Assembly (NCBI GenBank): GCA_964036275.1
Contig: CAXIWQ010000309.1
Coordinates: 1 to 64,000 of the forward strand
Source of the DNA: Litoditis marina
Taxonomy: Eukaryota; Nematoda; Chromadorea; Rhabditida; Rhabditidae
DNA: 64,000 nucleotides
Direction of reading: 5' to 3'
Shown: piece after piece, positions 36,756-46,760 of the stretch
Layout of the letters: each line of letters begins with the position of its first letter
Position numbering within the stretch: the stretch's first letter is position 1
Notes under the pieces: model-generated
The model's input: only the letters and a program-made list of their open reading frames with translations
Database searches by the model: none
Told to the model about the DNA's origin: nothing
Made by a program: the position numbers and the translations under genes

Positions 36756-37531
36756 CTTTCATCGTTCTGTCATTCAAAAATCGATATATAATTTATTTTC
36801 AATATTCAAAAACCGATATACAAACCTTTTTTTATATAAATAAAACCAGAAAACTGATTAAAAATTATATTTATTACATCTATCACAATATTTCGAACAT
36901 TCATCTTGTTATTCGTTGAGGGCGGTCTTTGGTCGTTCTAGGTTATTCCTCGTTTTACCGCCAGGGGCCAGGTTTTCTAAAATGAAAATAATAATGGAAA
37001 ATACTATATAGTAGATGGACTCTATGCATAAATACTATAACGAACTACCTCACAACTCTATATTTCCTCATTTTTTATTACTTTCTCTTTCTCTCTATCC
37101 ATCTATTGTATCCTTATTGCTCTGTGCTCTGTCATTATTCCCACTACTCTCTACCTCTCTCATATCTTCCATTATTGCTTCTTCGCATCTCTCCCTATGA
37201 TTCTAGAAAGAAACTGCTCCAAACTAGACACTACATCATCCAGCACTCCATACCCACATTCCCTCTCTCTCTGTCAGTTCATATCCCACACTTTCTTTCT
37301 CTACCGTTCTCCCCATCCATCTCCTACTTCATTTTTCCAGTTTTCCACATCCCAACCATAGATGAGATAAATAAGGGTTCTAACGTCGCCTGAGCAGATT
37401 GTAGGACTAAATATAATCATTGACAGAATAGATCTGTTAGCCTGCGTTCGGAAAAGATTACATTACGCGATAAAACATATAACGAACTCCATTCCCACCT
37501 TCTTGTTCTCTCCCATTCCCGCCACATACAC

Positions 37532-37533
<2 letters not shown>

Positions 37534-37593
<60 letters not shown>
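37534..37593 (+). repeat. (CT)n microsatellite
   Basis: About 30 uninterrupted CT dinucleotides within a wider pyrimidine-rich tract. Confidence 0.97.
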
Positions 37594-37596
<3 letters not shown>

Positions 37597-37647
37597 CCAT
37601 ATTTCACGTTCTAACTCGTTATACACATTAACAGTATTGCAACCAAC

Positions 37648-38957
37648 CTGTCAGCCTTTATTTCCATCTTCTTGTAGCCGGTCTTGATCATCTTCCGGGT
37701 TGCAATCTGGATCGGCTGGTTCTGCTGTCCTGCAAGAAATAGTATGTTTGACCTTCGACCTAACCACCCTGGATAAAACCCAATTGTCAAACGCAACCGA
37801 TTATAGTTATATGAATGTGCTTAGTAAAAGATGAACTCAAAAATCGTTGCGACCCTGATTCAAGACGTTTTTTGGTTTTTTTTTCTCGGAGGGTCGAGTC
37901 ATAGTTGTAGTTAAGCATAACACACTTATTTCGAATAGAAGTGCAGAAACAGAGAAGGTAAGCTTTTAACAGAAATATGACACATGTTTTAACCTAAAAA
38001 GTAGGCTGATCTTGGCCCTCTCCAGAATTGTGAATATAAAAAAGTGCCAGTAATTATAGCTAACAGCAGAAGGAACTAAGGGGGAACTCAGGGTAAAAGG
38101 AACTAAGATTATGGAAAAAGGAACTAAGTTTCAGAAATATCAAGACCAGCAAAGACTGAAATCTGTGATTAACTATTATATCGTCTATAGATAGTCAAAA
38201 CAAACGTTCCATAGGACACAAAACAGTAGAACCCGATAAAGTAGTTATCTTTCCGGCTTTCCTAAATTTTTAACCTCAGTTCCTTTTCTTTTACCCTTAG
38301 TTCCTTTTGCTGATCACCGTAATTATACTGTATTCACTTTACTTGTTGCGCACCGGCATCACACAACAGACGTAACAGAAGAAAAAGATGTGCAGTCAGT
38401 CATGTCAATATGTATGTATGCACGTACCTTCGCATTAAAGATGAAGACTCTTCTCCCGTGCTCAACTTCTTGCACGCGTCCGAATATTTCGTTGTTCGTC
38501 TTAGCCTCCGCCAGAGTTTCTCTCCTAGAAGCAATAATAAGAATAACAATTTTCTAAAAACTATGTAGCTAACAGGGGCGCTCACAAAGTATTCAGAATT
38601 CAAGACCATTACAACTTCTCCTTCCCCCTTCAAAAAAAATAAATATTAAAAAAACGTGTTACAAGTTTTAAAATTTGCAGGAATGACCATAATTATGAAC
38701 TTTATTTACCCCTGGGAGATGCACAACCAGCACAACCTCATCTCTCTAACAGTTGTCATGTAACAGCAAAAATATTTAGTTGCTTTCATTGTTCCATATT
38801 CACACTTTTAGGGTGCATTGTTTTCAAGTCAACACCGTATTTTCTTAACGGATATTAATGTATTTCACCTATGTATCAAACAACAGAAGAACCATGCCAA
38901 TTACCCACCTGTGTTCCTTGTGCAATTCGTTGATATAGTCCACGAGTTGATCGGTCG
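37648..38957 (-). CDS. Putative spliced gene fragment, three exons (unidentified)
   Basis: Three minus-strand segments look like coding exons in compatible phase. Exon a (38957-38909) reads STDQLVDYINELHKEH and ends AG before the donor GTGGGT. Exon b (38524-38428) follows acceptor TTCTAG, completes an Arg codon, reads ETLAEAKTNNEIFGRVQEVE then HGRRVFIFNAK, and ends at the strong donor GTACGT. Exon c (37724-37648) reads QNQPIQIATRKMIKTGY then KKMEIKAD and ends before GTTGGT. Composition and phase linkage between a and b support real coding descent. However, exon a has an in-frame TAA immediately upstream with no AG between, and exon c needs the acceptor GACAG, not the stronger TTGCAG. It may therefore be a decayed or captured gene piece. 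I do not recognise the family. Confidence 0.35.
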
Positions 38958-39523
38958 ATTAGTGTCTTGAATATATTTAATTATTCTCAAATATAAGTGT
39001 GTAGTTTGTTTCGCGCCCAAATCTTCGGACCAAAAACAGGTTTTTTTTTCTCAAAACGCTGAGCATTTAGGGTATGACTGAGAGGTGAGAGTTTGAGCAA
39101 TATAAAGTTTAGAATTCACATATTGTCCAGCGAGAGAACACATCAACTTGCTATTCGTGCTCCCTTTTCACAACCACGAAAACTAACAGAGGGGGAAAGG
39201 TTGAGGAATAAAAAAAATAGTATGTAACTGACAGAACAACTATGATTGGAGTGAATTTAGATGAAAAATGACTCGAAAAAGAGCGAGAGAAGCGGTAAAA
39301 TAGGAAGTGAGAAGATTCTCGCAAAAAAAGGACATCATTTTCAGCGAAATTTAACTGTTTTTGATTTCTCAACAACTAGTTTTAAAATAAAACAATGAAA
39401 TGAGTTGAATGGAAAGAGCCAACCGTCACTTGGAGTGATTGTCAAAGTATGGTCGAAGAGTTCAATCGATGAGCCGGCCCAGGTGATGCGCGGCGGCGCG
39501 CTTTGATGTATCGCGTAAACAAA

Positions 39524-39611
39524 GTGTGGACGGTCCGTGGACCAAAAAGTGGACGGTCCGTGGACGAATTTCGGCTATTTTCGTCCACGGACCGTTCACC
39601 CCAGTGCCTGA
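39524..39611. mobile_element. Palindromic GGACGGTCCGTGG element, copy 2
   Basis: GTGGACGGTCCGTGGACC, AAAAAGTGGACGGTCCGTGG, then CGGCTATTTTCGTCCACGG and the end CCCCAGTGCCTGA, which is the inverted form of the AGGCACTGG end of copy 1. The left end is missing here, so the two copies are complementary truncations of one palindromic family. Confidence 0.7.
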
Positions 39612-40087
39612 GACACTAGTTTTCACTCACAACGACATGAGATCGTTACAAAATAACTTTCCCTTGTACTTTCTCATTCACTCACTCCATAAAGAACAGA
39701 AAGAAGAATACCGTTCAACTTTTGGATCACTGCATTGTCACCTTATCAGAGAGCTCTCTCTCTTTTCTCACAATCACACACGTTCATTAATACATTACCT
39801 AGTTCATCTATCTTCAATGGTGGCAACCATATTACATACTCCCAGATGAACAAACTCGCATTTCAGCTCACACTTTTACAAATCACAACAACAAGCACTC
39901 AAACTACTCACAACACTCTCTTTCAATCTTACCTCACTAGATTTCGATTACAATTAGCATTAACTACATTGATGCTACTATACCGAGTATAATTGAAAAC
40001 TTTTGGAGGTACCCTCACTCCATTTCCAATTCATCACCAAACATACATACTACACATAAAAATTTAGTGACTTGACAAAAAGTTAGT
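39612..40087. other. AT-rich, no gene recognised
   Basis: Open frames of 85 and 107 codons overlap here but have low-complexity Ser/Thr/Leu/His composition and no recognisable domain. Nothing else seen. Confidence 0.4.
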
Positions 40088-40277
40088 ACCATGGGCACAC
40101 AGAAGACCCTCACTCTGTTCCAGTGCTACAAAATGCCATGGGCACAAGGAGGAACCGTCACTCCCTTAAAGTGCTACGATAAACCATGGGCACACAGAGG
40201 ACAATCCTCACTCTGTTCCAGTGCTACAACATTCCATGGGCACAAGGAGGAACCTCACTCCCTTAAAGTGCTATAAT
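40088..40277 (+). repeat. 48-bp tandem repeat, two alternating types
   Basis: Four units beginning CCATGGGCACA at 40089, 40136, 40184 and 40234. They alternate between a CACTCTGTTCCAGTGCTAC type and a CACTCCCTTAAAGTGCTA type, so the real period is a 98-bp dimer. Degenerate copies continue to about 40365. Confidence 0.8.
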
Positions 40278-40365
40278 AATTTCGCGTCTAGGAGACCCTC
40301 ATCCTTTTAACAACGCTACATGATCGAACATCTAGAGGAACATCACTCTATTAACAATGCTTGAC

Positions 40366-41675
40366 CACATTTTTAGTAAAAATTAGTCGCTGTTGATTAG
40401 TAGTATCACTCACTCACTTGCACACAGAGTAAAAGAATAGCTAGCTTCCTCTCACAATGAACACATACAAAATCAATAATAGGGCACGACCTGTGAAAAA
40501 ATATTTCACTCCCGAAGAAACTCCAATCAGTCGCCAATTGGTCTATAGGAAAACGTATCAAGGCCTTAGATAACGTCAGGTTGTAGCATCGCAATGAAGT
40601 TTCCGAACCTCCATGCGTAAAGTACAAGATCCGACGTAGAACACGTCACACAAGCACAGCAAAAGAAAACATATCTGGTAGGCTACATGTACCAGATACC
40701 ACAACAGTACGACAAATTAAATGAACGATTAATCTCAGATGTTACCAGATCGCCTCGTTCCGGGCTTACAATTAGTAGTCAGTGAAAGTTTCTGTTCACT
40801 AACCACTCCATTACTACCCTATCACAACCTTATATTCGCCACACATCCATTGCGAAAATATACTAACACTCCATACTCCATACATAAGCAAGTGGATGAC
40901 TTGGAAAAATAAATTATCATGCAAAAACTAACTCTCAGTCAGTCAAGGATACGTGACACTCGCTCACATGTCCAACAAAATGTCAAGTTACCACAATAAT
41001 ACAATCAGTTAGTCCATCCCGGACTCACACTGAGTACTATCACACTTCCGACAACTATAGTAACACAAGTACACAAGCATACCACTCTTACAGTCCACAC
41101 CTAGAAACGGCACTCCATCAACTTATTTCAAACGTAAATAACCTAATGAACGATCAACTATCAAATATGCGCAATAAGATAATTAACCGTCACAGATTCA
41201 ACCAAAATGCAATCAATTCAAGTACACTATCTCTCATATGTTCATCTTTCATCCAACATACATTCACCAAGATTACAAAATTGCAAGCACTCTTTGCACA
41301 CTTGCACTTGGTTCTCACAAAAATCACACAAATAGTACTTTCTCAACTTAATTGCTCTATACCGAACACTTAACTTAGAAATTATACATCGCGCTCACAT
41401 TCACATCACAGTCCAAGAAAAAACTCACACCACAGTCCAAGAGAAAACTAACTATCATACTTTACCGAACAACTCGTACAAATAGCCACAATTGAGAAAT
41501 ACAATCTCTGAAAAATGCATTATCGCCTCAATTAGTCGCGCATTTGCAAATTTCACTCACTTGCACTCCTTTTATTCACTCACTCACCGATACTAATAGA
41601 AAAAGAATAAAAGGACAAAAGTCAACTGCAACAGTGCTTCGCACCAGCTGCCACTAGTAATAAATTTCCTCTTAC
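40366..41675. other. AT-rich cassette interior, no gene recognised
   Basis: Poor in G on the plus strand, with many CACA and TCACTC runs. One 37-codon plus frame (about 40457-40570, MNTYKINNRARPVKKYF) has protein-like composition but no splice or start support. Nothing else called. Confidence 0.4.
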
Positions 41676-42348
41676 CTTTGACTCCAGTAGAATCCCGACC
41701 ATTTGTGGCCACCTCTCTTGTGCTTGAAAGACGAAGCAATAGCCGTCGACGCATCTTCTTAGCTCAATAGCAATGAGCTACGATCATCCGAACGATATGG
41801 AACTATGAAACCTGAAACAAAGATGAAATCCGTATCCCTTTGCTGTCACTTCACTCCTAAATCCAGCACATTAGGTGCGTCAACATGTTCATTCCTCACG
41901 AACTTGCCAGTCCTTCACTAATTTTGGTGCCACACAAATTTAAAATATTGCGATCCGACACACAAAAGTAAATTACTGGAACGACCAGAAAATGAAACAA
42001 CGCCTCGCACTCTGACTCCCTCCTGTCATATAAAATTCTCTTCTTTGCTAAATATCAACGAAAAACATAATAACTTGCGCTCCCTCTCTGCTGCGAAATT
42101 AAATTCACTCAAACCCACAATCAGCACATATCCACACAGAAGATGATAATAACATACTCACTATCTCGCCCTTGAGCAAAAAGAATCACATTCGAAATAA
42201 TCACCTGTCCTGATGTCCATTGCAAGTGTCCATTTGCATCCAACGAAAAAGCCAGTCCATTCTGCTCAATTTCTCTGGATTTCCGCAACGAATAAGCTCT
42301 GGAACATTCCATCATGTATACCAGTTCCTTTGCAACAGATCGGAACAT
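41676..42348 (-). CDS. Putative first two exons of an unidentified spliced gene
   Basis: Exon 1 (42348-42205) starts with ATG and reads MFRSVAKELVYMMECSRAYS, then LRKSREIEQNGLAFSLDANG and HLQWTSGQ, 48 codons, ending phase 0 at donor CAG|GTGATT. A further donor GTGAGT lies 42 bp on. Exon 2 (41777-41676) begins phase 0 after acceptor TCGTAG, reads LIAIELRRCVDGYCFVFQAQ then ERWPQMVGILLESK, and ends phase 0 at a strong GTAAGAG donor. The intron is 427 bp. The mix of hydrophobic and charged residues looks like real globular protein. I cannot name a family. It may continue into the exons at 38957-37648; that would need a 2.7-kb intron holding a palindromic element. It lies inside the LTR-bounded cassette. 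Confidence 0.4.
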
Positions 42349-42623
42349 GGGAAGAATACAAAATCACAGAAGATTACAAAACAAACAACAAAAACGATAA
42401 TGTGGCGTCATAATCGAAATTTGCTATTTATTTTCAAACGACCATTTTTCGCGCGTCACTTTAGCAATGGGGCAGATTATTTGCATCCGGTCACAGTTCT
42501 CTCAAATCATCAAAAATTCTTCCAAATCGGCAAAAATTCAAGATCACATCACAGAACTAAATGATTCACACAAATCACAGGCATTTTACTCGAATCTCAC
42601 ATTATCCATTCGCCGATGCACCA

Positions 42624-43282
42624 TTTCGCGCCGACATCGTGTGTTCGCATGCTAAATTATAGCCAAAAGTTAAAGTTAGCCAAAATATGACAAGTCAGCT
42701 CTTGCTAGGCAAGAAACCGACTGTCCAGTGCATCTACGGTGGTTCAGTGGTATTTTACACACGATACTGGGCGATATCCTAATTCTCATAGAGAAATATT
42801 ACATACAAGTTTCAACCTTGCTTTCATAGCACATTTTCACTCTTGCCTTTGTGTGAATCATATAGAACAGAACAAATAATTACATAGAATTCATATACTA
42901 TACTGTCTATGAACATTACAATAATTAATATGCTAAATACATCACTCAGTTACAAATATTATCATCACATAGTATTACCAGTTAATATCGTAATCTTAGT
43001 TTCTCACGGGAAGCGTGTTGTATTGCAATTTCACATGTTTTCACGGTTCACAATCACATGTCCTTTATTTCCTCACAATTCACTTTCACATCCTCACATG
43101 ACAGAAAAGGTAGAAACCTAAAGATTTTAGGCCAATTCACATCGACATAAAAGAAAAGATACGCAGCCAAAACTCGTTGATACGCAGCCAAATCAGACGT
43201 GCGTCAAGAGAAGGCGCACTCACTTTGCGCCAGCGCGCGTTGCTGACACAATCACAAAATGAAACGAGTCGCCTCCGCGACA
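42624..43282 (+). repeat. LTR-like direct repeat, right
   Basis: Partner of 35619-36276. It is followed at once by CTACG (43283-43287). Differences include CCTAATTCTC for CCTACTTCTC and AATCAGACG for AATTAGACG. Confidence 0.75.
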
Positions 43283-44217
43283 CTACGAGGAATACTCCAA
43301 AATTGAAAATGAAGTCCCCACTCTTCCAGTGACTCAGATCCTCAGAAGATGAATACCTAGAATACTACATACATAGATAGGTTCGTCAAATAGTAGTTTT
43401 GCTAATTTGACTGAACTTGTGACTGTAGATAAGTTGCGCTAAGGAAGAAAAGAACGATATTTGCCGGAATAGGGAGCCACTCTACAAACTATGAACCATC
43501 CGGTGAGCTATCTGATTATCTCTACGTATTCCTCTCTGCATGGTATTCTATCAAATCTTGGACGAATATAAATGGAGCAAGCGACAGTGAAAAACACAAA
43601 TTGAATTTACATAGAGACGACCATCGACCACCGAACAAAAAGTTACCTTATTCCGGTTGAGCAGCAAATGTAGTTACGCAGAGCGGAAAGCGTAGGTGTG
43701 GGTGGCAATTCAACTCCTGGTATACTGGTATACTCACCTATCTGAAAATACGTTTTTGCGAAATTGTGAATCATTAGAGCGAACACAAAAATTGAAATAC
43801 GAAGAAGGCTGGTAAAAATTCCAAACTAACATTGGAAATCAGACCAATCAACCTACACAGGCTTCCACTTTGACCGATTGATCAAATCATGCAGAAACCC
43901 TCAAACTAAATTTAGGGTTCGTCGTTCGTCCCTGTTTACAAACAAAGGTGCGATCATTTTACAAAAAGAAGTCCATTTTTATTATAAATATATCGAAGTT
44001 CATTATTTTTCACCAAAAATAGGCCTATTCTCCCAATTTGGGCGAAAAAGCAATCCGTTTTTAGAGTTTTTGTGACTACTAGGTCAACTTCACTAACTTA
44101 AGTTAGTAATAAACTCTTTGTGTTTTGACTCAGATGCTTTTTGGGTAAGCTAACCCAGGCAAGAGGCCAAAAGGTGACTTGGCACCAGTAAACTTCGACT
44201 ATTCTATGAGTAAAACG

Positions 44218-44250
44218 TGAGACGGCAGCGACATTGTCGTTGCCGTCTCA
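44218..44250. repeat. 33-bp palindrome in the inverted-repeat arm
   Basis: TGAGACGGCAGCGACA faces TTGTCGTTGCCGTCTCA with one mismatch around a single central base. The partner palindrome in the other arm is 63295-63327. A second weaker inverted pair GACTC..GAGTC lies just downstream. No terminator or transcription context is visible. Confidence 0.8.
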
Positions 44251-44644
44251 ATTTCGACTCAGTCGGCGGGGGCCGAGTCAGTGATATCTCCGAGATCGAT
44301 GAAAGGGAGCCCGTTTTTGGATTCTAACAAGTAAAATTATTTCATTTCATTCATATTTTATATTTAGACAAATTTTCTCGGTTCTGGTGAAAGACTAGAA
44401 AAAGTAGCCCGTTTTGCCACTTTTCGGCTATTTGGAAAACTTCACTGGGGTTTGATTATGGAAACCCCACTGCACTGCTCAACAAAACATAAATTCTCGT
44501 GCATGAAACCAACTGCAATGTGCGTATATTATTTGATAACACTCGATAGCAAATACAAATCCAAATTAGCAGAATTGACTTACATTTGACATGAAATGAC
44601 CATTTCTGCGATTTGTCCAATAACTATCAATATGTTCATAGATA

Positions 44645-45667
44645 TAAGACGCTCCAATCTAAATGGTTTCGGAAATCAGGAAATCCTAGTGATTTCATGA
44701 AATTTTTAGGATAAGACTTTTAACCATCGAAGAGTTATCACTTTTTTAAATTATTTCTGATTGGACATCGGGTAGTCCCCATTTATTTGAAGTTTAAACT
44801 AAAAACCAACCGATCGAATCGCTGTGTCCCGATTCAGGAAATTGAAAAAAAGTGTGTCACAAAAAATTGCAGTTTTCACAGATCTCTCAAAAAATTGTGT
44901 CACAATTTTTCACACTTCAATTTTTTGGGCACAATTTTTTACACTTCAATTTTTTGGGGACAATTTTTCACACTACAATTTTTTGGGCACATTTTTTCAC
45001 TTTTCCAAATATTGTACATGTTCCAGCAAGAGAGGTTATTACTGAACCACTCGCGCGATACTAATGTTTCCTTCCATACCCCCCTCTGACTGCGCCGTAT
45101 CTAGTATTGGCGATTAGAGCAATGAGACGCAGAGAAACGAGCGCGCATTGAGGGCATCGCCCAATTAGAAAAAGAGACGCAGAGAAAGAACAGGCGAGAC
45201 AGATCCGCAGGATTTGAAACCATAACAAGATACGGATCATTGAGAGCTGTGTCAAAGAGTATCACATCATTATCGCGCGAGAGACATACAAAGTGCAAAG
45301 TACCTCTCTTTAGAGAAACAAATGTGTCACAATTTTTCACACTTCCATTTTTTGGGCACAATTTTTCACACTTCAATTTTTTGGGCCCAATTTTTCACAC
45401 TACAATTTTTTGGGCACATTTTTTTCACACTGTTTTCAACTGCGAAAACGTGTGTTATAATGTTCTGAAAGGAAAATAATTGTGGCAGACGATTTTGAAA
45501 CATACAAATATTCGGTAGTTTTATCTGCGCTCCAAATGAGAGCGACACAAGAATTAGAAGAATTGGACATTTCAGAAAAAATATCGGACAAGTCTGATGA
45601 TGCACAATATTTTGAGGTTTTCCAAGAAATTATCTAAAATGGAAACCATTTAGATTGGAGCGTCTTA
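44645..45667. mobile_element. 1023-bp non-autonomous DNA transposon, TA target duplication
   Basis: 26-bp perfect terminal inverted repeats (44645-44670 and 45642-45667, outer end TAAGACGCTCCAATC), flanked by TA at 44643-44644 and 45668-45669. The right arm at 62893-62906 reads GAATGGATATCCAT without the insert, an empty site with one TA (62899-62900). TA duplication and inverted ends fit Tc1/mariner-like mobilisation. No transposase frame exists; the interior carries two 105-bp copies (44896-45000 and 45323-45430) of a repeat built from about 33-bp CACAATTTTTCACACTTC units. Confidence 0.85.
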
Positions 45668-46702
45668 TATCCATTCGACGTCCAACCGACATTCACATCA
45701 TAACACTGGAACAAACAAATAATGAGTTATCAAGCAGAAATATGAGTGTAATTGATAACCTGAAAGTAACCTAAACTAAACACAAAAACACAGGTACCAG
45801 GTACCTTCTAACTTCAAACAGTGAACCCCTAGTTTCGAGCATTAGCTTAGGCAGAACAGTGACCGGTTATTAAGTTCAGGTTACTAATGTGTTATTTACT
45901 CAGATGACATGAAACATAAACGGTTATCGTGCATTTACATCAAAACGAATATACCAAAACGCACTAGAGTAGTCTTCATTTTTCAAAAGCGAAGCTATTG
46001 TCACGGAAAGTCAGATTTATTCGTGTCTGCGGACTGGGTTGCTCAGTTTCCAGACAAAATGAAAATAACATACATACGAATTTCTCTATTGGATACACTA
46101 GAGCAATTTATATACTTTTAGAGAGGGGAACAGACACTAAGAAGATATACATGCATTAGAAACTAACCTACGGGAGACATAATAGGAGAGAAGATATACA
46201 TCGACATCGATTACGCCATTCTACCGATATCAATTTCGTGCTCGCTTTAGGCTAGCCAGCTGGAACCTGAAAAAAAAATAGCACTGAATCGGTTTTTTTC
46301 AATCAATTACTTGGAAAACGTATGCGTAGTAGCACAACGAAAAAATGAGAAACAAATAATGACAAAATATAATGATCCAAATGAACGTTCAATCCGGATA
46401 CCAATCAAAATATATAAACCAATCCTCCGAAAAAGTTTGAATTCGAAAATCAGATGGTTTTTCTTTCCAATATATTCTTTCTTCCCAGCATATTCAGACC
46501 AAAACTACATGAAACATGAATAACAACAATATAAAAAGGAGACAAAGCATTCGAGAGAAATTTTCGGATTGGATCGACTGCCAATATCATTGACCGCGCC
46601 GCTCGCCTGCCGCTCTGCGTCTAGTGCCTTTTGGTCTTTTCGATTGGAGCACGTTAGACAAATCGCCCGTTCAATGCAGCCCCCTTTAAGCCTGCATCTT
46701 CT

Positions 46703-46716
46703 CCGGTATTTTAAGC
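46703..46716 (-). repeat. ACTTAAAATACCGG-type motif, left arm copy
   Basis: GCTTAAAATACCGG on minus with CTGCATCTTCT flank, the empty-site equivalent of 34784-34918 without the 82-bp insert. Confidence 0.7.
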
Positions 46717-46733
46717 TGTACAGGCTGGCGCGC

Positions 46734-46760
46734 GAACGCTAACCACTTGACCACTCGGCC
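46734..46760 (-). mobile_element. SINE head fragment at array edge
   Basis: The first 27 bases of the SINE head joined at CGCG to unrelated arm sequence. It marks the outer boundary of satellite B; the mirror copy is 61808-61835. Confidence 0.75.

Larger units (their letters stand above)
35619..43282. mobile_element. LTR-bounded cassette of 7.7 kb (LARD-like, non-autonomous)
   Basis: Two 658-bp direct repeats enclose 6.35 kb and the whole is flanked by CTACG (35614-35618 and 43283-43287), as expected of an integrated LTR element with a 5-bp duplication. The interior shows no gag, protease, reverse transcriptase or integrase, which fits a large retrotransposon derivative (LARD). It holds candidate spliced exons, two palindromic GGACGGTCC elements, a CT microsatellite and a 48-bp tandem repeat. 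Against this reading, the ends are not TG..CA and no primer-binding site is visible. A segmental duplication flanking ordinary sequence is the alternative. Confidence 0.5.
43545..46733 (+). repeat. Left arm of a large inverted repeat
   Basis: Apart from a 1023-bp insert at 44645-45667, this stretch is almost base-for-base the reverse complement of 61836-64000. The pairing reaches the right window edge (64000 pairs with 43545), so the true arm may be longer. The shared small open frames (65 and 70 codons) have no domain. The inner end contains an ACTTAAAATACCGG copy (46703-46716, inverted) and the junction to a SINE head. Confidence 0.92.

Noticed and set aside
37106..37393. 95-codon frame rich in Ser/Pro/Phe
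   Set aside because: Product of a pyrimidine-rich tract beside the CT microsatellite.
36622..39611. Single 3-kb transposon bounded by the two GGACGGTCC elements
   Set aside because: Each element is palindromic by itself and the two share direct-orientation segments, so they are better read as two separate small copies.
40457..40570. 37-codon plus-strand frame MNTYKINNRARPVKKYF
   Set aside because: Protein-like composition but no splice signals or family resemblance; too short to support.
45909..46121. 70-codon frame present in both inverted arms
   Set aside because: Conserved between the arms only because the DNA is duplicated; no other evidence of coding.
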